Shown in pieces: positions 47,874 through 58,411 of a DNA stretch of 64,000 nt. Position 1 is the first letter of the stretch. Every line of letters starts with the position of its first letter. Where the stretch lies: contig NZ_JAKJPO010000003.1 in assembly GCF_021725675.1 (NCBI RefSeq), positions 372,001 to 436,000 on the forward strand. Direction: 5' to 3'. A program made the position numbers and the translations under genes. This DNA comes from Marilutibacter chinensis (GTDB lineage Bacteria > Pseudomonadota > Gammaproteobacteria > Xanthomonadales > Xanthomonadaceae). The notes under the pieces were generated by a model. That model saw nothing but the letters and a program-made list of their open reading frames with translations. It ran no database searches and was not told the origin of the DNA.

Positions 47874-48848
47874 TCAGGTGTCGGTCGGGCGGGTCTGCCG
47901 CAAGGTGTGCCCGGTCACCAGCCCTGCGCCGAGCCAGCCGAGCACGCCGGCCCCGATCACGATCGCAATCGCGTGTGTCAATCCGAATCCCTGCAGCATG
48001 AACTCGCTGCCATAGCTGCGCGCGAGCTCGGCCAGTGCCGGTCGCAGCGCCCATTCGGTCGCGGTCAGCACGGCCAGTGCGAGCAGGCCGGCGAGCACCC
48101 CGTAGCAGGCGCCCAGGTAGAGGAACGGGCGGCGGATGAAACCGTCGGTCGCGCCCAGTTGCTGCAATACGCTGACTTCCTCGCGCCGCTGCTGGATGTC
48201 CAGCCGCACGGTGTTGCCGACCACCAGCAATGCGCCGATCCCCAGCAGCAGCGCCAGCACCAGCGCCAGCCGCACGCCGAAACGCAGCCAGCTGTCCAGC
48301 CGCTGCCGCCAGACCGCATCGTGCTGGACCAGGTCGGCCTCGGGCAGCGCCGCGAGCGAATCGGCCAGGGCCAGCTCGTCGCCGCCCGGGCGCACGACCA
48401 GCACGCTCGGCAGCGGGTTGTCGCCGATCACGGCGATCGCTTCATCCAGGCCGCTCGCCGCCCGCAGCGCTTCCAGTCCCTGCTCCGGGGTGCGCAGCTC
48501 GACCGCGCCGACATCGCCACGCGACGCCAGCGCGGCGGCCAGTTCGCGCGCGCGTTCGACCGCGACTTCCGGCTTCAGGAACACGCTGATCTCGCGCGCC
48601 TCCTGCACGTCGCCGACGAAGCGTTCGACGTTGCCCAGCGCCGCCCACAGGCCCAACGGCAACGCCAGCGCGACCGCCATCACCCCGATCGTCAACGCCG
48701 CCGCCCACGGCTTGGCCAGCAGGCGGCCGACGCTGGCCACCAGGCTGAACGCATGGTGGTCGATCCACGCACCGAAACGCGACGGCCGCCGCGCCGCGGG
48801 TGCCTTGGCCGCCGCGCGCGGCCCCGTCTGGGGTGCGTTCGCGCTCAT
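47874..48848 (-). CDS. ftsX: Cell-division ABC permease FtsX
   Basis: 324 residues. FtsX is the membrane part of FtsEX, which activates peptidoglycan hydrolysis at the septum. The cytoplasmic N-terminus is basic; the first transmembrane segment is near 45-68 (AAALTIGVMAVALALPLGLW), a large extracytoplasmic loop follows (~70-185), and three further segments end the protein (LALVLALLLGIGALLVVGN, LGACYGVLAGLLALAVL, IAIVIGAGVLGWLGAGL). Its ATG overlaps the ftsE stop by 4 bp. Confidence 0.95.
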   Translation of the reverse strand: MSANAPQTGPRAAAKAPAARRPSRFGAWIDHHAFSLVASVGRLLAKPWAAALTIGVMAVALALPLGLWAALGNVERFVGDVQEAREISVFLKPEVAVERARELAAALASRGDVGAVELRTPEQGLEALRAASGLDEAIAVIGDNPLPSVLVVRPGGDELALADSLAALPEADLVQHDAVWRQRLDSWLRFGVRLALVLALLLGIGALLVVGNTVRLDIQQRREEVSVLQQLGATDGFIRRPFLYLGACYGVLAGLLALAVLTATEWALRPALAELARSYGSEFMLQGFGLTHAIAIVIGAGVLGWLGAGLVTGHTLRQTRPTDT

Positions 48849-49531
48849 TCGGCCAGGTCCTCCGGCGCAATGTCGTCGAGCAGTTGCCCGTGGTCGAGCA
48901 CCAGCACGCGCTTCTTCATCCGCTTGACCAGGGCCAGGTCGTGGCTGGCGACCATCACGCTGGTGCCGCGCTCGGGCAGCGACTCGAACAGCGCCATGAT
49001 TTCCGCCGACAGGGTCGGGTCGAGGTTGCCGGTCGGCTCGTCGGCGACCAGCAGGCGCGGCTCGGCGATGATCGCGCGGGCGATCCCGACCCGCTGCTGC
49101 TCGCCGGCCGACAGCTGCGCCGGCAGCGCGCTGGCGCGATCGCCCAGCCCAACCCGGTCGAGCAGGCTGCGTACGCGCTTGCCGATCTCGCCACGACGTT
49201 CGCCGCGCAGCACCAGCGGCAGGCCGACGTTGTCGGCAACGCTGCGGTCGGCGAGCAGGCGGTGATCCTGGAACACCACGCCGACCTCGCGCCGGTGCAG
49301 CGCGACCCGCCGGCCGCGCACCTTCATGAGGTTCTTCTCGCCGAACAGCACGGTGCCGCGGCTGGGGCGCTCGGACAGGTGGATCAGCTTCAGCAGCGTG
49401 CTCTTGCCCGCACCGGAGTGGCCGGTGACGAACAGCATCTCGCCGGCTCCGACCTCGAAACTCACCTCGCTGAGCGCGTCGCGCCCGCTGGCGTACCGCT
49501 TGCTGACATTGTCGAAGCGCAGGACGCTCAT
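48845..49531 (-). CDS. ftsE: Cell-division ABC ATPase FtsE
   Basis: 228 residues from MSVLRFDNVSKRYASGRDAL; the longer frame to 49567 adds a non-homologous leader. Walker A is GHSGAGKSTL, the Q-loop FQDHRLL, the signature LSAGEQQRVGIARA, Walker B LLVADEPTGNLD and the switch His in VMVASHD. It powers FtsX at the division site. Its stop overlaps the ftsX start (ATGA), showing translational coupling. Confidence 0.96.
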   Translation of the reverse strand: MSVLRFDNVSKRYASGRDALSEVSFEVGAGEMLFVTGHSGAGKSTLLKLIHLSERPSRGTVLFGEKNLMKVRGRRVALHRREVGVVFQDHRLLADRSVADNVGLPLVLRGERRGEIGKRVRSLLDRVGLGDRASALPAQLSAGEQQRVGIARAIIAEPRLLVADEPTGNLDPTLSAEIMALFESLPERGTSVMVASHDLALVKRMKKRVLVLDHGQLLDDIAPEDLAE

Positions 49532-49734
49532 GAATACCGGGGTTCCAGGGCACGGTGCCAGTGGCAAAGGCTACGACCTAATGCCGCTCCCGACCAGCGT
49601 GTCGATGCCGAACCGCGCCGCAGGAGCCACTGCCGGAGCGGCGTGAGCCGCGACGGGCTTTCGTGGCAACGCTTCACCGCGGCTCACGCCGCCCCGACCC
49701 TGAATCGAGCGGTCTGTCGCGACATCGGCCGGCG

Positions 49735-51450
49735 TCAGTGCTGCGAACGCGGCGCGCGGGTCACCAGCGATTTCAGACCGCGACCGATCCGGGTCAGCAG
49801 GCCCGGCCTGGCGTCGGCGGCCGGCTCGACCGCCGGTTTCGACGCCGCGCGCGGCTTGCCCGAACCGCCGCCAGCAGGCTTGCCGGCCGGAACCTGGGTC
49901 GGGCTGCCATTGCTGCGCGTGGCCTGGACGGCTTCACCCGCACCCTCGACGCGGCGGCCGCCACGACGGCGGCGGCGCTTGCGTGGCTTGGGCGCCTCGC
50001 CCTCGGCGGCAGCGACCACTTTGGATGCCACTTCGGCAGCGGCTTCCGTGGCCGGCTTCGGCGCCCGCGGCGCGCGCGCGGCACGTTCGCCGTCGCCACC
50101 CTCGCGACGCGGACCGCGTTCGCCGCTGCGCGAACGTGCGCCGCGACCGCCACCGCCCTTGCCGCCACCGCGGCGCTCCTCGTCGGCGGCACGCTGTTCG
50201 CGCGCCTCCCGGAAGATCGCGCTGACGCTCTCGCCCTCGTCGCCTTCGGACTGCTCGCGCGCCGCGCGCGGCACCGCCACCAGCAGCTCCGGAGACATCG
50301 GCTCGACCGGGATCTTCTGCTCGATGTAGGCCTCGATGTCGGGCAAACTCATCGCATAGCGCTCGCAGGCGAAGCTGATCGCGTCGCCCTCCGCTCCAAG
50401 ACGAGCCGTACGGCCGATGCGATGGACATAGTCCTCGGCGTCGAACGGCAGGTCGAAGTTGTAGACGTGGCTGACGCCGTCGATGTGCAGGCCGCGGGCG
50501 GCGACGTCGGTCGCCACCAGGATGTCGAGCTGGCCCTTCTGGAAACGGCCCAGCAGGGTCTCGCGCTTCTTCTGCGGCACGTCGCCGGACAGCACGCCGA
50601 CCCGGTGACCGGCCTTCTCCAGCGCGCGGGCGACCCGCTCCACGAACACCTTCGTGTTCACGAACACCATCGTGCGGGTGCCCTCGCTGCGCGACAGCAG
50701 GCCGATCAGCAGCGGAATCTTCTCCTCGTCGGCGGGAAAGTACATCTTCTGGCGCACCCGCGCGGCGGTGACCGTCTCGGCCTCGACGACCAGCTTCTGC
50801 GGCTCGTTCATGTGCTCGTAGGCCAGCTCCAGCACGCGATGGCTCAGGGTGGCGGAGAACAGCAGGGTCTGGCGCTCGGTGCGGATCGGCATCCGCCGCA
50901 GCAGGAAACGGATGTCCTTGATGAAGCCGAGGTCGAACATCCGGTCGGCCTCGTCCAGCACGCACATCTCGCAGGCATGCAGGCTGACCACCTTGTGCTG
51001 CTTGACGTAGTCGATCAGCCGACCGGGGGTGGCGATGATGATGTCGGCGCCTTCCTGCAGGATCGAGCGCTGCTTGTCGTAGTCGACGCCGCCGTAGACC
51101 AGGGCGAACTTCAGTCCCAGGTCACTGCCGAACTTCACCGCGTCCTTGTGGATCTGGATCGCCAGCTCGCGGGTCGGCGCCAGGATCAGCGCGCGCGGGT
51201 CCTCGGGCTTGCGCTCGGCCAGCGCCGGGCGGGTCAGAAGGCGGTTCATCACCGCGACCAGGAAGGCCAGGGTCTTGCCGGTGCCGGTCTGGGCCTGGCC
51301 GGCGACGTCGCGGCCGGTCAGGGCGATCGGCAGGGTCATCGCCTGGATCGGGGTACAGCGGGTGAATCCGGCGCCTTCGAGGCCGGCCAGCAGATCGGGA
51401 TGCAGGCCGAAGGACTCGAAGGTGACATCGGTCAGGGGTTTGTCGCTCAT
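49735..51450 (-). CDS. rhlB: ATP-dependent RNA helicase RhlB (DEAD box)
   Basis: 571 residues. All DEAD-box motifs are visible: Q motif near [33 protein letters not shown] in [28 protein letters not shown] and [10 protein letters not shown]. The catalytic core ends near residue 400; the last ~170 residues are Arg/Gly- and Lys-rich ([16 protein letters not shown]), an RNA- or RNase E-binding tail. This is the degradosome-type helicase, not the rhamnolipid enzyme of the same name. It is divergent from trxA by 280 bp, and rho follows, the usual order in Xanthomonadaceae. Confidence 0.94.
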   Translation of the reverse strand: MSDKPLTDVTFESFGLHPDLLAGLEGAGFTRCTPIQAMTLPIALTGRDVAGQAQTGTGKTLAFLVAVMNRLLTRPALAERKPEDPRALILAPTRELAIQIHKDAVKFGSDLGLKFALVYGGVDYDKQRSILQEGADIIIATPGRLIDYVKQHKVVSLHACEMCVLDEADRMFDLGFIKDIRFLLRRMPIRTERQTLLFSATLSHRVLELAYEHMNEPQKLVVEAETVTAARVRQKMYFPADEEKIPLLIGLLSRSEGTRTMVFVNTKVFVERVARALEKAGHRVGVLSGDVPQKKRETLLGRFQKGQLDILVATDVAARGLHIDGVSHVYNFDLPFDAEDYVHRIGRTARLGAEGDAISFACERYAMSLPDIEAYIEQKIPVEPMSPELLVAVPRAAREQSEGDEGESVSAIFREAREQRAADEERRGGGKGGGGRGARSRSGERGPRREGGDGERAARAPRAPKPATEAAAEVASKVVAAAEGEAPKPRKRRRRRGGRRVEGAGEAVQATRSNGSPTQVPAGKPAGGGSGKPRAASKPAVEPAADARPGLLTRIGRGLKSLVTRAPRSQH

Positions 51451-51730
51451 TCGGTTCAGGTTTCCATGCGCGGCGCACGTCTTCTCATCGTGTCATCGCG
51501 ACTTGTCATGGGGCAGCGCTTGCGCGGGTCACGCCGTCGCAGCAGACTGCCGGGGTCGGCCAGTGGATCCCTGACCGCAGCGTCGGCGGGCCTTGAAGCC
51601 GCCGTGAAACGCCCCAGTTTACCTCAATGCCGGCCGCAACCCGCCGGCGGCCGCGGATCCGGTGCCCCGGGCCGCGGCAGGGCCTGGCAACGGCCCGACC
51701 TTCCGCATCCGCACCACCCAGGAGAGCCTT

Positions 51731-52057
51731 GTGAGCGATAAAATCATGCATGTCGGCGATGCCGATTTCGACAGCGCCGTGTTGCAGTCGTCCGAACCCG
51801 TGCTGGTCGACTTCTGGGCCGAATGGTGCGGCCCCTGCAAGATGATCGCCCCGGCCCTGGACGAGCTGGCCGAGGCCTATGACGGCAAGGTCAAGATCGC
51901 CAAGCTGAACGTGGACCACAACCGCGCGACCGCGATGAAGTACCACGTCCGGTCGATCCCGATGCTGCTGCTGTTCAAGGACGGCCAGGTCCAGGACACC
52001 CAGATCGGCGCGGTCGGCAAGGCCCAGCTCGCGCAGATGCTCGACAAGGCGATCTGA
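51731..52057 (+). CDS. trxA: Thioredoxin
   Basis: 108 residues, GTG start with GGAGAG upstream at 51721-51726. The active site [11 protein letters not shown] is at about 28-38, followed by the conserved cis-Pro in [13 protein letters not shown]. It reduces protein disulfides in the cytosol. The arrangement rhlB, trxA, rho matches other gammaproteobacteria. Confidence 0.97.
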   Translation: MSDKIMHVGDADFDSAVLQSSEPVLVDFWAEWCGPCKMIAPALDELAEAYDGKVKIAKLNVDHNRATAMKYHVRSIPMLLLFKDGQVQDTQIGAVGKAQLAQMLDKAI

Positions 52058-52323
52058 TTCCGGCCCCGTTCCCGGCACCGCCCCGTCCACCGGAGCGCGG
52101 TGCCGGCTGTCCGGACCGGGGCACGCCCGGCCGGCGCCGCAAGGTGAACGGCCAGCGCCGAAACCCTTGCGCGACGCGCCTTTGCGGTGCTAGTTTCAGT
52201 ACACCCGGCGTTTCTGGATGGATGTCCGTCTCGCCGCACCCTTCTGGAAACACCAGACCCACCACGTCCATGACGCTCCGCTCGCCCGCGGCGAGCGCTC
52301 GCCGCTTAGCGAGGAAATGACGC

Positions 52324-54030
52324 TTGTCCGATAACACTCCCGACGCCGGCGAGACCGCCGAGAAGCGCGTGCGCAAGCCGCGTGCGACCAAGGCCAGCAC
52401 CGCGGCCTCTTCCAGCAAGACCGAGTCCGCCGCCGAGCCGGCCCGGACCGACACCCCCCGCCCCGAGCCGGTGAAGACCGAAGCGGCGGCCGCTCCGAGC
52501 GCCCCCGCATCGGGTGGCGACGCCCCGGCATCGGCCGAGGGCGGCAGCGCGGCGCCCCCCGCCGGCGAGGGCGGCCAGCGTGAAGGCGGCCAGCGCGAGA
52601 ACCGCGATCGCGACGGCGGCCAGGACGGGGGCCGCGGCAACCGCCGCGAACGCTTCCGCAACCGCCGCGACCGCAACCGCAACCGTGGCCGCGACGGCAT
52701 GCCCGACGACAGCGGCGCGGAGGAGTTCACCCCGCGACCGCACCCGCAGGTGCCGGAAGGCTTCCCGCAGTACTCTCTCGGCGACCTGAAGCGGATGCCC
52801 GCGCCGAAGCTGCTGGAGATCGCCGAGCAGTTGCAGATCCAGGAGGGCGTCGCCCGCGCCCGCAAGCAGGACGTGATCTTCGCCCTGCTGAAGGTGCTGA
52901 CCCGCCACGGCGAGGGCGTCGCCGCCGACGGCGTGCTGGAAATCCTGCCGGACGGCTTCGGCTTCCTGCGCGCCCTCGAGGCCAGCTACCTGGCCGGCCC
53001 GGACGACGTCTACATCAGCCCGAGCCAGATCCGCCGCTTCAACCTGCGCACCGGCGACCACCTGTCCGGCCGCATCCGTTGGCCGAAGGACGGCGAGCGC
53101 TACTTCGCGCTGTCGGTGGTCGACACCATCAACGGCGAGCCGTTGGAAGCGTCGAAGAACAAGACCCTGTTCGAGAACCTGACCCCGCTGTTCCCGCGCC
53201 GCCGGTTCCGGCTGGAGCGCGGCGACGGCAGCACCGAGGACATCACCGGCCGCATCCTCGACCTGATGGCGCCGCAGGGCAAGGGCCAGCGCGCACTGAT
53301 CGTCAGCCCGCCGAAGGCAGGCAAGACCATGCTGATGCAGCAGGTCGCCACCGCGATCACCACCAACCACCCGGACGTGCACCTGATCGTGCTGCTGGTC
53401 GATGAGCGTCCGGAGGAAGTCACCGAGATGCAGCGCACCGTACGCGGCGAGGTGGTCAGCTCGACCTTCGACGAGCCCGCCGCGCGCCATGTGCAGGTCG
53501 CCGAGATGGTGATCGAGCGCGCCAAGCGCCTGGTCGAGCACAAGAAGGACGTCGTGATCCTGCTCGACTCGATCACCCGCCTGGCCCGCGCCTACAACAA
53601 CGTCGTGCCGTCCTCGGGCAAGGTCCTGACCGGCGGTGTCGACGCCAACGCACTGCATCGCCCGAAGCGCTTCTTCGGCGCCGCCCGCAATGTCGAGGAA
53701 GGCGGCTCGCTGACCATCATCGCCACCGCGCTGATCGACACCGGAAGCAAGATGGACGAGGTGATCTACGAGGAGTTCAAGGGCACCGGCAATTCCGAGG
53801 TGCACCTGTCGCGCCAGATCGCCGAGAAGCGCGTCTACCCGGCGATCAACATCAACCGCTCCGGCACCCGCCGCGAAGACCTGCTGATCGAGCCCGACCT
53901 GCTGCAGAAGATCTGGATCCTGCGCAAACTGCTGCACGGCATGGACGAGATCGGCGCGATGGAGTTCCTGCTCGACAAGATGAAGAACACCAAGTCGAAC
54001 GACGAGTTCTTCGCCTCGATGAAGCGCTGA
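52324..54030 (+). CDS. rho: Transcription termination factor Rho with extended basic N-terminus
   Basis: 568 residues versus 419 in E. coli. The start is TTG at 52324 with GAGGAA upstream at 52310-52315; the nearby ATG at 52318 meets a stop after five codons. Residues 1-~150 are low-complexity: Ala/Pro-rich then Arg/Asn/Gly-rich ([20 protein letters not shown]). The Rho N-terminal helix bundle begins near 152 ([16 protein letters not shown]), then the RNA-binding fold ([10 protein letters not shown]), Walker [11 protein letters not shown] near 335, Walker [15 protein letters not shown]-loop [11 protein letters not shown] and R-loop region. The insertion resembles the extra RNA-binding or condensate-forming segments of high-GC bacteria. 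Confidence 0.95.
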   Translation: MSDNTPDAGETAEKRVRKPRATKASTAASSSKTESAAEPARTDTPRPEPVKTEAAAAPSAPASGGDAPASAEGGSAAPPAGEGGQREGGQRENRDRDGGQDGGRGNRRERFRNRRDRNRNRGRDGMPDDSGAEEFTPRPHPQVPEGFPQYSLGDLKRMPAPKLLEIAEQLQIQEGVARARKQDVIFALLKVLTRHGEGVAADGVLEILPDGFGFLRALEASYLAGPDDVYISPSQIRRFNLRTGDHLSGRIRWPKDGERYFALSVVDTINGEPLEASKNKTLFENLTPLFPRRRFRLERGDGSTEDITGRILDLMAPQGKGQRALIVSPPKAGKTMLMQQVATAITTNHPDVHLIVLLVDERPEEVTEMQRTVRGEVVSSTFDEPAARHVQVAEMVIERAKRLVEHKKDVVILLDSITRLARAYNNVVPSSGKVLTGGVDANALHRPKRFFGAARNVEEGGSLTIIATALIDTGSKMDEVIYEEFKGTGNSEVHLSRQIAEKRVYPAININRSGTRREDLLIEPDLLQKIWILRKLLHGMDEIGAMEFLLDKMKNTKSNDEFFASMKR

Positions 54031-54051
54031 GGCCAGCTATCGACGCACACG

Positions 54052-54078
54052 AAAACGCCCCGCATCGCGGGGCGTTTT
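54052..54078 (+). terminator. Intrinsic terminator after rho
   Basis: AAAACGCCCCGC-ATC-GCGGGGCGTTTT forms a 12-bp perfect stem with a 3-nt loop, 22 bp after the rho stop, followed by TTTCC and TTTG. The rho transcript ends Rho-independently, which makes sense for an autoregulated gene. Confidence 0.9.
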
Positions 54079-54271
54079 CCTTTGTCGTCCCGAGCCCGCT
54101 CGGACCCCGGCCGCGGCGGCCGTGGGCGAGAGGGACTGGATCCCTGTCGTCATCCGCACGCGAGGAAGGACATGGGCCGGGGAACCGGTCGAGCGACGCC
54201 TCCTGCGACGGCACGACATCCACCGCCGGAAACGCGTCGATCGGGAGTCCCGCTCTCGGCTTCCGGGATCG

Positions 54272-54676
54272 TCAGCGCGCGCGACGGTCGCCGATCGCCG
54301 CCAGCAACCCGGACCTGTCGAAGTACACCTCGTTCCGCCGGATCCTGCCTGCATCGTCCAGTTGGACGAAACACACGCCGACGATCTCCAGCGCGCTGTC
54401 CCCGACCGGGATCCGCGCCAGCCACTTGTTCAGGAAGCCGTCCTCCAGCGGAATGCCCTCGATCTGCGACCACACCCAGTCCGGGTTGTGGCCCAGGAGC
54501 TTCCTGAAGTAGGCCAGCAGCGCCGGCCGGCCCGTGATGCCCTGCGGAATTCCGGGATCGAGGTAGAACGCGTCCTCGGAATAGAAGTTCGCCAGCCGTT
54601 CCGGATCGTTGCCGGTCCATGCCGGCAGCCAGCGCTCCGCGAACCGGCCGGCCTCATCGCGGGTCAGAAACTTCAT
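54272..54676 (-). CDS. SnoaL/NTF2-like domain protein
   Basis: 134 residues, a single cone-shaped NTF2 fold: helix EAGRFAERWLPAWTGNDPERLANFYSE, then FYLDPGIPQGITGRPALLAYF and the closing sheet IVGVCFVQLDDAGRIRRNEVYFD. Such proteins include polyketide cyclases, isomerases and ester-binding proteins; no catalytic set is clear enough to choose. It sits downstream of a membrane protein gene on the same strand (66 bp). Confidence 0.8.
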   Translation of the reverse strand: MKFLTRDEAGRFAERWLPAWTGNDPERLANFYSEDAFYLDPGIPQGITGRPALLAYFRKLLGHNPDWVWSQIEGIPLEDGFLNKWLARIPVGDSALEIVGVCFVQLDDAGRIRRNEVYFDRSGLLAAIGDRRAR

Positions 54677-54742
54677 CGCATCCTCCCGTTGTCGGCGATC
54701 GTTCCGGCCCGCCTGCCACGCGATTCCGGATCCATCGGGCCG

Positions 54743-55285
54743 TCAGCTTGCATTGGCGCGATCATGAAGCATCTCCGACTCCGAACCGCATCCATTGATG
54801 TCATGCGGCACCTCGGCCCTCATCACGCAATCGTGGTAGCTCTTCAGAATTGGTTCTTCGCCGCAGCGCGAAGCGCGCTCGCGCAGCCAGCCGGACATCT
54901 CGCGATCGTCAGAAACGGTTCGGGACAGGGTTTCGATCCTCAGGAATGTCCGTTCGCATTCTCCACTTGTCGCCAGCCGCTTTCCGTATGGATTGGCTGC
55001 GACATGAAGGCAATACAGGAACGCTGCCGCCGAAGCAGCGAAAAGGGCGCGTCGAATCGGCACCGTCCAGCGGCCCCGCCTGAACGCGTCGATCAGAAAC
55101 GCGAACGAAAAGAGGAAGATGCTGAGCAGGCCGGGCGCTATCGCCTCGTTGTGCAGATGGAGCCCCCTTCCGCGCCGGCCAGGAATGTAGAGATCGTTGA
55201 GGAAGGCGCCCACCAGCGCGTACGCAAGAAGCCCGATCGCAGCGTACAACCACACCAGACTCGGTCGAGATCCTTCTTTACGCAT
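54743..55285 (-). CDS. Hypothetical membrane protein
   Basis: 180 residues with about three transmembrane segments in the first 100 residues (VWLYAAIGLLAYALVGAFL, GLLSIFLFSFAFLIDAF, ALFAASAAAFLYCLHVAA) and a soluble C-terminus with several cysteines (CERTF, SRCGEEP, CVMRAEV, GCGSE). It starts 24 bp after the TonB-family gene and is likely co-transcribed with it. I do not recognise it. The locally lower GC could reflect recent arrival. Confidence 0.6.
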   Translation of the reverse strand: MRKEGSRPSLVWLYAAIGLLAYALVGAFLNDLYIPGRRGRGLHLHNEAIAPGLLSIFLFSFAFLIDAFRRGRWTVPIRRALFAASAAAFLYCLHVAANPYGKRLATSGECERTFLRIETLSRTVSDDREMSGWLRERASRCGEEPILKSYHDCVMRAEVPHDINGCGSESEMLHDRANAS

Positions 55286-55309
55286 GCGGCTACGGGCTCC
55301 CGACCCGGA

Positions 55310-56185
55310 TCAGCCCCGTGGCGCGCTCAGCGGCGTCAACAGCTCCGGTCCGTGCCGGCCGACCGGGTATACGCCTCCGGCCGCGAGCGTATCCGGCGAG
55401 ACGCCGTCGTCTTCCTGCGACCACGGATTGGGTCGGCGCGGGCCCGGAATGTAGGAATTCCATTCGCCGTAGAGCGGCAGGCGCGCCCCGGGCACGACGA
55501 AATCGATCGGCACCCGGACCATCCAGTACGGCTGGTCGTCCATCTGCCGTGGCGGGTTGAAGGTCCAGTTGCGCGCGGTGCCGACGGCGACCTGCTCGAA
55601 ACGATCGCGCATGCGACGCATGCGCGGCTCGCTCGCGGCCACCTTCAGGTCCACCCGTTCGGCCATCACGTCTTCCACGCTGCCATCGCGTGCGATCCTG
55701 ATCAGCAGGTAGACGGTTCCACCGGCTCCTTCACGCGCCAGCGCCCCCGGGAACACCGGCGGATACATGCGCCGGGACGTCGGCACGTCCTCTCTCCTCT
55801 CCTTGCTGGCACCGGAGAAACGGGCACCGGCGATCTCGACGAAATAGCTGTCGTCGCCCGCCTTGCGCGCCTTGAGGTGGATGCTGGCGCTCGTGCGCAC
55901 CGCCGCGGGCCGGCCATCGATCAGCACCGGCCTGAAGCGCCATCGGGGCACGTGCGAGCCAAGGAGCTCCACCACGGCGGGCGGAAGCTTTTCAGGCTGG
56001 TCGAGACGCCAGGACGACACCGCTCCTTCCGGATCGATGTCGATCTCGCCAGTCACCAGCATGCTCGCTTCGACCCGGTCGCGCACCGGCCTGGAGTCCG
56101 GCGATGCGGCCAGCGCCGATCCGGCGGCCAGCGTCAGGATCAGGGCCAGGACTTTCATCGAATGCACCATCCCCGAACGGATCAT
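55310..56185 (-). CDS. TonB-family energy-transducer-like protein
   Basis: About 291 residues. The start at 56185 is favoured by a strong GGAGGAAAGGG just upstream; the open frame beyond it is not coding. Signal peptide: MKVLALILTLAAGSALAAS. A TonB C-terminal-like domain is visible in the middle (YPPVFPGALAREGAGGTVYLLIRIARDGSVEDVM, then RNWTFNPPRQMDD), preceded by a related beta segment (PRWRFRPVLIDGRP). There is no Pro-rich spacer or classic N-terminal anchor, so it is a periplasmic TonB-like protein rather than a canonical TonB. It is divergent from the Kef-type antiporter gene. Confidence 0.72.
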   Translation of the reverse strand: MIRSGMVHSMKVLALILTLAAGSALAASPDSRPVRDRVEASMLVTGEIDIDPEGAVSSWRLDQPEKLPPAVVELLGSHVPRWRFRPVLIDGRPAAVRTSASIHLKARKAGDDSYFVEIAGARFSGASKERREDVPTSRRMYPPVFPGALAREGAGGTVYLLIRIARDGSVEDVMAERVDLKVAASEPRMRRMRDRFEQVAVGTARNWTFNPPRQMDDQPYWMVRVPIDFVVPGARLPLYGEWNSYIPGPRRPNPWSQEDDGVSPDTLAAGGVYPVGRHGPELLTPLSAPRG

Positions 56186-56340
56186 CCCTTTCCTCCATGG
56201 GTATCGCCGGTGGCATGCGGTCGCCGCCATACTGCGGCTGCCACAATACCGGTTCCGCAGGTTCCGCCGCCATACTGCTGACCCATGAGTCTGGCCGGCC
56301 GCGACGCCGGAACGCACCTGCCACCATTTTCTGGAAGCTC

Positions 56341-58155
56341 ATGCACGGACAAGGTCTGGAACTCGCTCTCGTATTCCTGCTCGCCGCGGTGATCGCGGTG
56401 CCGGTGTTCCGACGCTTCGGTCTGGGCGCAGTGCTCGGCTATCTTGCCGCCGGCGTCGCGCTGGGGCCGTTCGGGCTGAAGGTGATCACCAATGCCGAGC
56501 GGGTGCTGACCGCGTCGGAGATCGGCGTGGTGATGATGCTGTTCGTGATCGGCCTGGAGCTGTCGCTGCCGCGGCTGAAGGTGATGCGGCGGCCGGTGTT
56601 CGGCGTCGGCGGGCTGCAGGTGCTGCTGTGCGGGTTGGCGCTGGCGGGACTGTCGCTGCTGAGCGGGCTGGAGTTGAAGGCGGCGATCGTGGTCGGCTTC
56701 GGCCTGGCATTGTCGTCGACCGCGGTCGGCCTGCAGCTGCTGGCCGAACGCAAGTCGCTGACCGCGCCGCACGGACGGCTGGCATTCGCGATCCTGCTGT
56801 TCCAGGACCTGGCGGCTATCCCGCTGCTGGCGGCGATTCCGCTGCTCGCATCCGGCGGCGGCGAGACCGGGCCAGGCTGGCTGGGCGTCGCCAAGGCAGT
56901 CGCCGCGATCGCGATCCTGGTGCTCGGCGGGCGCCTGCTGCTGCGGCACCTGTTCCGCATCGTCGCGCGCTCGCAGATGCCGGAGGTATTCACCGGCGCC
57001 GCCCTGCTGACCGTGCTCGGATCGGCCTGGCTGATGCAGGCGGCGGGGCTGTCGGCCGGCCTGGGGGCGTTCATTGCCGGCGTGCTGCTGGCCGACTCGG
57101 AGTTCCGTCACGAACTCGAATCGCAGATCGATCCGTTCAAGGGCCTGCTGCTGGGCCTGTTCTTCATGGCGGTCGGCATGAGCATCGACCTCGGCCGGGT
57201 AATGTCGGAACCGCTGTCCATCGCCGGCCTGGTCACCGCGCTGATGCTGGTCAAGTTCGCGCTGATCTTCATGGTCGGCCGCATCCCCGGCGGCCTCGAC
57301 CGCGGCGAGGCGCTGCGGCTGGGCGCGGTGCTGGCGCTGGGCGGCGAGTTCGCGTTCGTGGTGTTCTCCGAGGCGGTGCGTGCCGGCCTGCTCGACATGG
57401 TCGCTCGCGACCGCCTGGTCGCGGCGGTCGGCGTGTCGATGGCGCTGACTCCGCTGCTGCTGATCGCGCTGTCGCGGACGCTGGCGGACAAGCCGAGGGC
57501 TGAACCGGAACGTAAGGCCGATCCGATGCCGGAGGACGGTCGCCCGCAGGTGCTGATCGCCGGCTTCGGCCGCTTCGGCCAGATCGTCGCGCGCCTGCTG
57601 GCGATGCACCGCACGCCTTTCATCGTGATCGAGCACGACGTGGAGCAGTTGGAGTTCTCGCGCCGCTTCGGCAACCTGATCTACTACGGCGATCCGGCCC
57701 GGCCCGATCTGCTTCGCTCGGCCGGCGCCGCACACGTGGACGTGTTCGTGGTCGCGATCGACGACCCGGCCGAGAGCCTGCGCGTCGCCAAGGCCTTCCG
57801 CCACCTGTATCCGAAAGCGCGCGTGTTCGCACAGGCCCGCGACCGCCGTATCGCCTGGGAATTGATGGACATCGGCGTCGAGCCGGTGCGCGAGTTGCTG
57901 CATTCGAGCCTGCACACCGGCGAGGCGGTGCTGCGTGCGCTGGGCGTGCCGGCCGACACCGCACACCACCTGGCCGCCCGCTTCGCCGAGCACGATCAGC
58001 GCCTGTTGCAGGCGCAGCACCCGATCCGCCACGACGAGAACGCGCTGATGCAGACCGTGCAGGACGCCCGCCGCGAACTGGAGGAGCTGCTCAGCGCCGA
58101 CGCCGGCGAAGGCGTGCTCGGCAAGGCTTCCGATCCTGACCCGGAACATCGCTAG
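56341..58155 (+). CDS. Monovalent cation:proton antiporter-2 (KefB/KefC-type) with TrkA-N domain
   Basis: 604 residues. The first ~380 form 12 or so membrane helices of the CPA2 family (LELALVFLLAAVIAVPVFRR, the conserved LFQDLAAIPLL segment near 160 and FIAGVLLADSEFRHELE). The cytosolic TrkA-N/RCK domain starts near 400 with VLIAGFGRFGQIVARLL and IEHDVEQLEFSRRFGNLIYYGD. Kef-type systems release potassium during electrophile stress, usually with a KefG/KefF partner; none is adjacent. Substrate (K+ or Na+) is not decided by sequence. Confidence 0.9.
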   Translation: MHGQGLELALVFLLAAVIAVPVFRRFGLGAVLGYLAAGVALGPFGLKVITNAERVLTASEIGVVMMLFVIGLELSLPRLKVMRRPVFGVGGLQVLLCGLALAGLSLLSGLELKAAIVVGFGLALSSTAVGLQLLAERKSLTAPHGRLAFAILLFQDLAAIPLLAAIPLLASGGGETGPGWLGVAKAVAAIAILVLGGRLLLRHLFRIVARSQMPEVFTGAALLTVLGSAWLMQAAGLSAGLGAFIAGVLLADSEFRHELESQIDPFKGLLLGLFFMAVGMSIDLGRVMSEPLSIAGLVTALMLVKFALIFMVGRIPGGLDRGEALRLGAVLALGGEFAFVVFSEAVRAGLLDMVARDRLVAAVGVSMALTPLLLIALSRTLADKPRAEPERKADPMPEDGRPQVLIAGFGRFGQIVARLLAMHRTPFIVIEHDVEQLEFSRRFGNLIYYGDPARPDLLRSAGAAHVDVFVVAIDDPAESLRVAKAFRHLYPKARVFAQARDRRIAWELMDIGVEPVRELLHSSLHTGEAVLRALGVPADTAHHLAARFAEHDQRLLQAQHPIRHDENALMQTVQDARRELEELLSADAGEGVLGKASDPDPEHR

Positions 58156-58411
58156 CGGGGCAGGCAACTCTGAAAAATTCCGCGGATGGACACGGGTCAG
58201 GCCAACGGCGGCTGCATGGCCGCATATCCGCACCGATTCGACGTCAGGCGGCTCTTCCGGGGTGCGCCAGGGTCAGATCAGGCGACTTGTCGTGGTTTAC
58301 GCGGACCAACACGGAACGGGCCCTCGGCGGTTGCTTCATCCATGCGTATCCCGTATCCGCATCGATCCGTTGCCGGAAGGCTTCCCCGAGTTGCGCGACG
58401 GGCTGGACAGC

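Noticed and set aside
49735..51450. RhlB as a rhamnosyltransferase linked to the glycolipid operon
   Set aside because: The protein has every DEAD-box motif; the shared gene symbol is a naming coincidence.
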